Both the position numbers and the translations under genes were made by a program. Below are positions 63,231 to 64,000 of a stretch of DNA of 64,000 bases, in pieces; position 1 is the first letter of the stretch; each line of letters starts with the position of its first letter. Origin of the DNA: Drosophila persimilis (Eukaryota; Arthropoda; Insecta; Diptera; Drosophilidae); assembly GCF_003286085.1 (NCBI RefSeq), contig NW_020825369.1, positions 310,001 through 374,000 of the forward strand. The letters run 5' to 3'. The notes beneath the pieces are model-generated. The model worked only from the letters and a program-made list of their open reading frames with translations. It ran no database searches and was not told the DNA's origin.

Positions 63231-63267
63231 GACTGAGCCACAAAGGCACTTGAGGCGAGCCTTTATA
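63231..63267 (-). promoter_or_regulatory. Core promoter of the repeat-protein gene
   Basis: On the minus strand a TATAAA lies at 63267-63262 and an initiator TCAGTC at 63236-63231. The A of the initiator (63234) is 33 bases downstream of the first T of the TATA box, close to the usual Drosophila spacing, and would give a 22-base 5' UTR before the ATG at 63212. Confidence 0.75.
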
Positions 63268-63272
63268 GCGGC

Positions 63273-63649
63273 CTTATCGGGGCGGGACTCATCTAATTTA
63301 CGACAATTGGACGCAGACCTCTCCAGATTAGATTCCACTCCGCTGCCAGCGGAAAGCCTAGAGCCCACAGGCGAGCGACTAGATTGCTCCACGCCCTATA
63401 AATCTTGGCCGGTGGTTCACCCGAATCAGAAAGCGTCAATCGAATCTAAGGTGACCAGGAATGGGACGATTTCCCTTCGCCGATGGCGGTGCGAAGAGTG
63501 CTCTTCCGCAGCCCTTTCTCTCTTTATTTTTTCGATCAGTGTTTTGGCTGTCGTATCTTATCACATTTCATTATTGAAACGATGACGTGGTGCCCAACCA
63601 GTACCACACGTATGTATGTACCCATGTGTCACCCGGTTATAACTTATCA
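63273..63649 (-). promoter_or_regulatory. GATA-like sites upstream of the repeat-protein gene
   Basis: On the minus strand TGATAAG occurs at 63563-63557 and 63649-63643, and CGATAAG at 63279-63273. WGATAR sites are bound by GATA factors that drive gut and fat-body genes in flies. The role here is inference from motif matches only. Confidence 0.35.
63397..63431 (+). promoter_or_regulatory. Possible divergent + strand core promoter
   Basis: TATAAAT at 63397-63403 is followed by TCAGAA whose A (63428) is exactly 31 bases from the first T, the canonical spacing. It faces away from the repeat-protein gene, whose start is about 190 bp away. No recognisable protein follows downstream: the nearest ORF (63483-63677) is not protein-like, and a possible donor (CTAAG|GTGACC) could make the first exon non-coding. 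Confidence 0.35.
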
Positions 63650-63684
63650 AACCAGTTACATCAGCCGATCACTTTGATCAGGGA

Positions 63685-63918
63685 TTAGTGATTCCTTACG
63701 ATAATCCTAATAAACGCACATGATTTGTGATTATGATGCATAAATGTATGCATCAGATTTACATAAATGGAGCGTAAAATCCATTTTTTTGTATCCCCGC
63801 CAGACGGAGTCCTATCCAAGCATTCCCTAGGCGTATTCGAGACAGGCCGAATCCAGCCCGACAGAATCGGGCTAAGATCCGAAACTAAAAAGCCATCGTC
63901 ATCCTTCGAACTGGCCAT
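63685..63918 (-). other. Doubtful 77-codon ORF at window end
   Basis: This minus-strand frame starts MASSKDDDGFLVSDLSP and its first 45 residues have a mixed, protein-like composition, but the rest is AT-derived (MHHNHKSC) and no promoter or splice context supports it. I do not recognise it. It may be chance. Confidence 0.15.
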
Positions 63919-64000
63919 CGAACACCAGGACTTTGTTTATGGCAACCAAAAGTCCTGCCAATCGACTGCAATCGGAAAAAAGGACATACGTTTTCTCAAC

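Overview
The window is nuclear DNA of a fruit fly (Drosophila). The anchor is the last coding exon of frizzled (fz), recognised from its protein sequence: the end of the seven-transmembrane core, the KTMVSW Dishevelled-binding motif and the AYV terminus. Introns of 59 and 65 bp in a second gene, TATA/initiator promoters, very dense di- to hexanucleotide microsatellites and degraded Helitron-like DNA also fit. The microsatellite density resembles the obscura group, but that placement is inference.

Layout. (1) 1-28846 appears to lie entirely inside the last, very long intron of fz (+ strand). I see no other exon in it; it holds microsatellites, G-quadruplex motifs, a few dispersed-repeat copies and one promoter-like cluster near 25.4 kb. 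(2) 28847-29379 is the terminal fz coding exon, followed by a roughly 1.5 kb 3' UTR with two AATAAA signals (30249, 30891). The reading frame stays open for 34 more codons after the fz stop, which makes stop-codon readthrough worth testing. (3) 30916-61843 is about 31 kb with no convincing intact gene. It contains a frame-damaged Helitron-like remnant at 31.1-31.6 kb, a possible secreted serine-protease-like remnant at 54.6-54.8 kb, more dispersed-repeat copies and simple repeats. (4) 61844-63212 (- strand) is a three-exon gene for a secreted 414-residue protein built from 44-residue (132-bp) tandem repeats, with its own TATA box, initiator and GATA-like sites. I do not recognise the gene by name. 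(5) From about 63.4 kb to the end there is a possible divergent + strand promoter and one doubtful small ORF.

Nothing suggests that the two genes share a pathway. fz is the Wnt/planar-polarity receptor. The other gene encodes a secreted repeat protein of unknown role, probably tissue-restricted. The most unusual observations are the readthrough-compatible fz extension, the exact 132-bp repeat array that is also open on its opposite strand, a roughly four-fold excess of the heptamer ACTCGTA over the window, and an unnamed dispersed repeat with spaced conserved blocks. Most of the remaining ORFs longer than 60 codons are read through microsatellites or lie opposite real exons and are not annotated.
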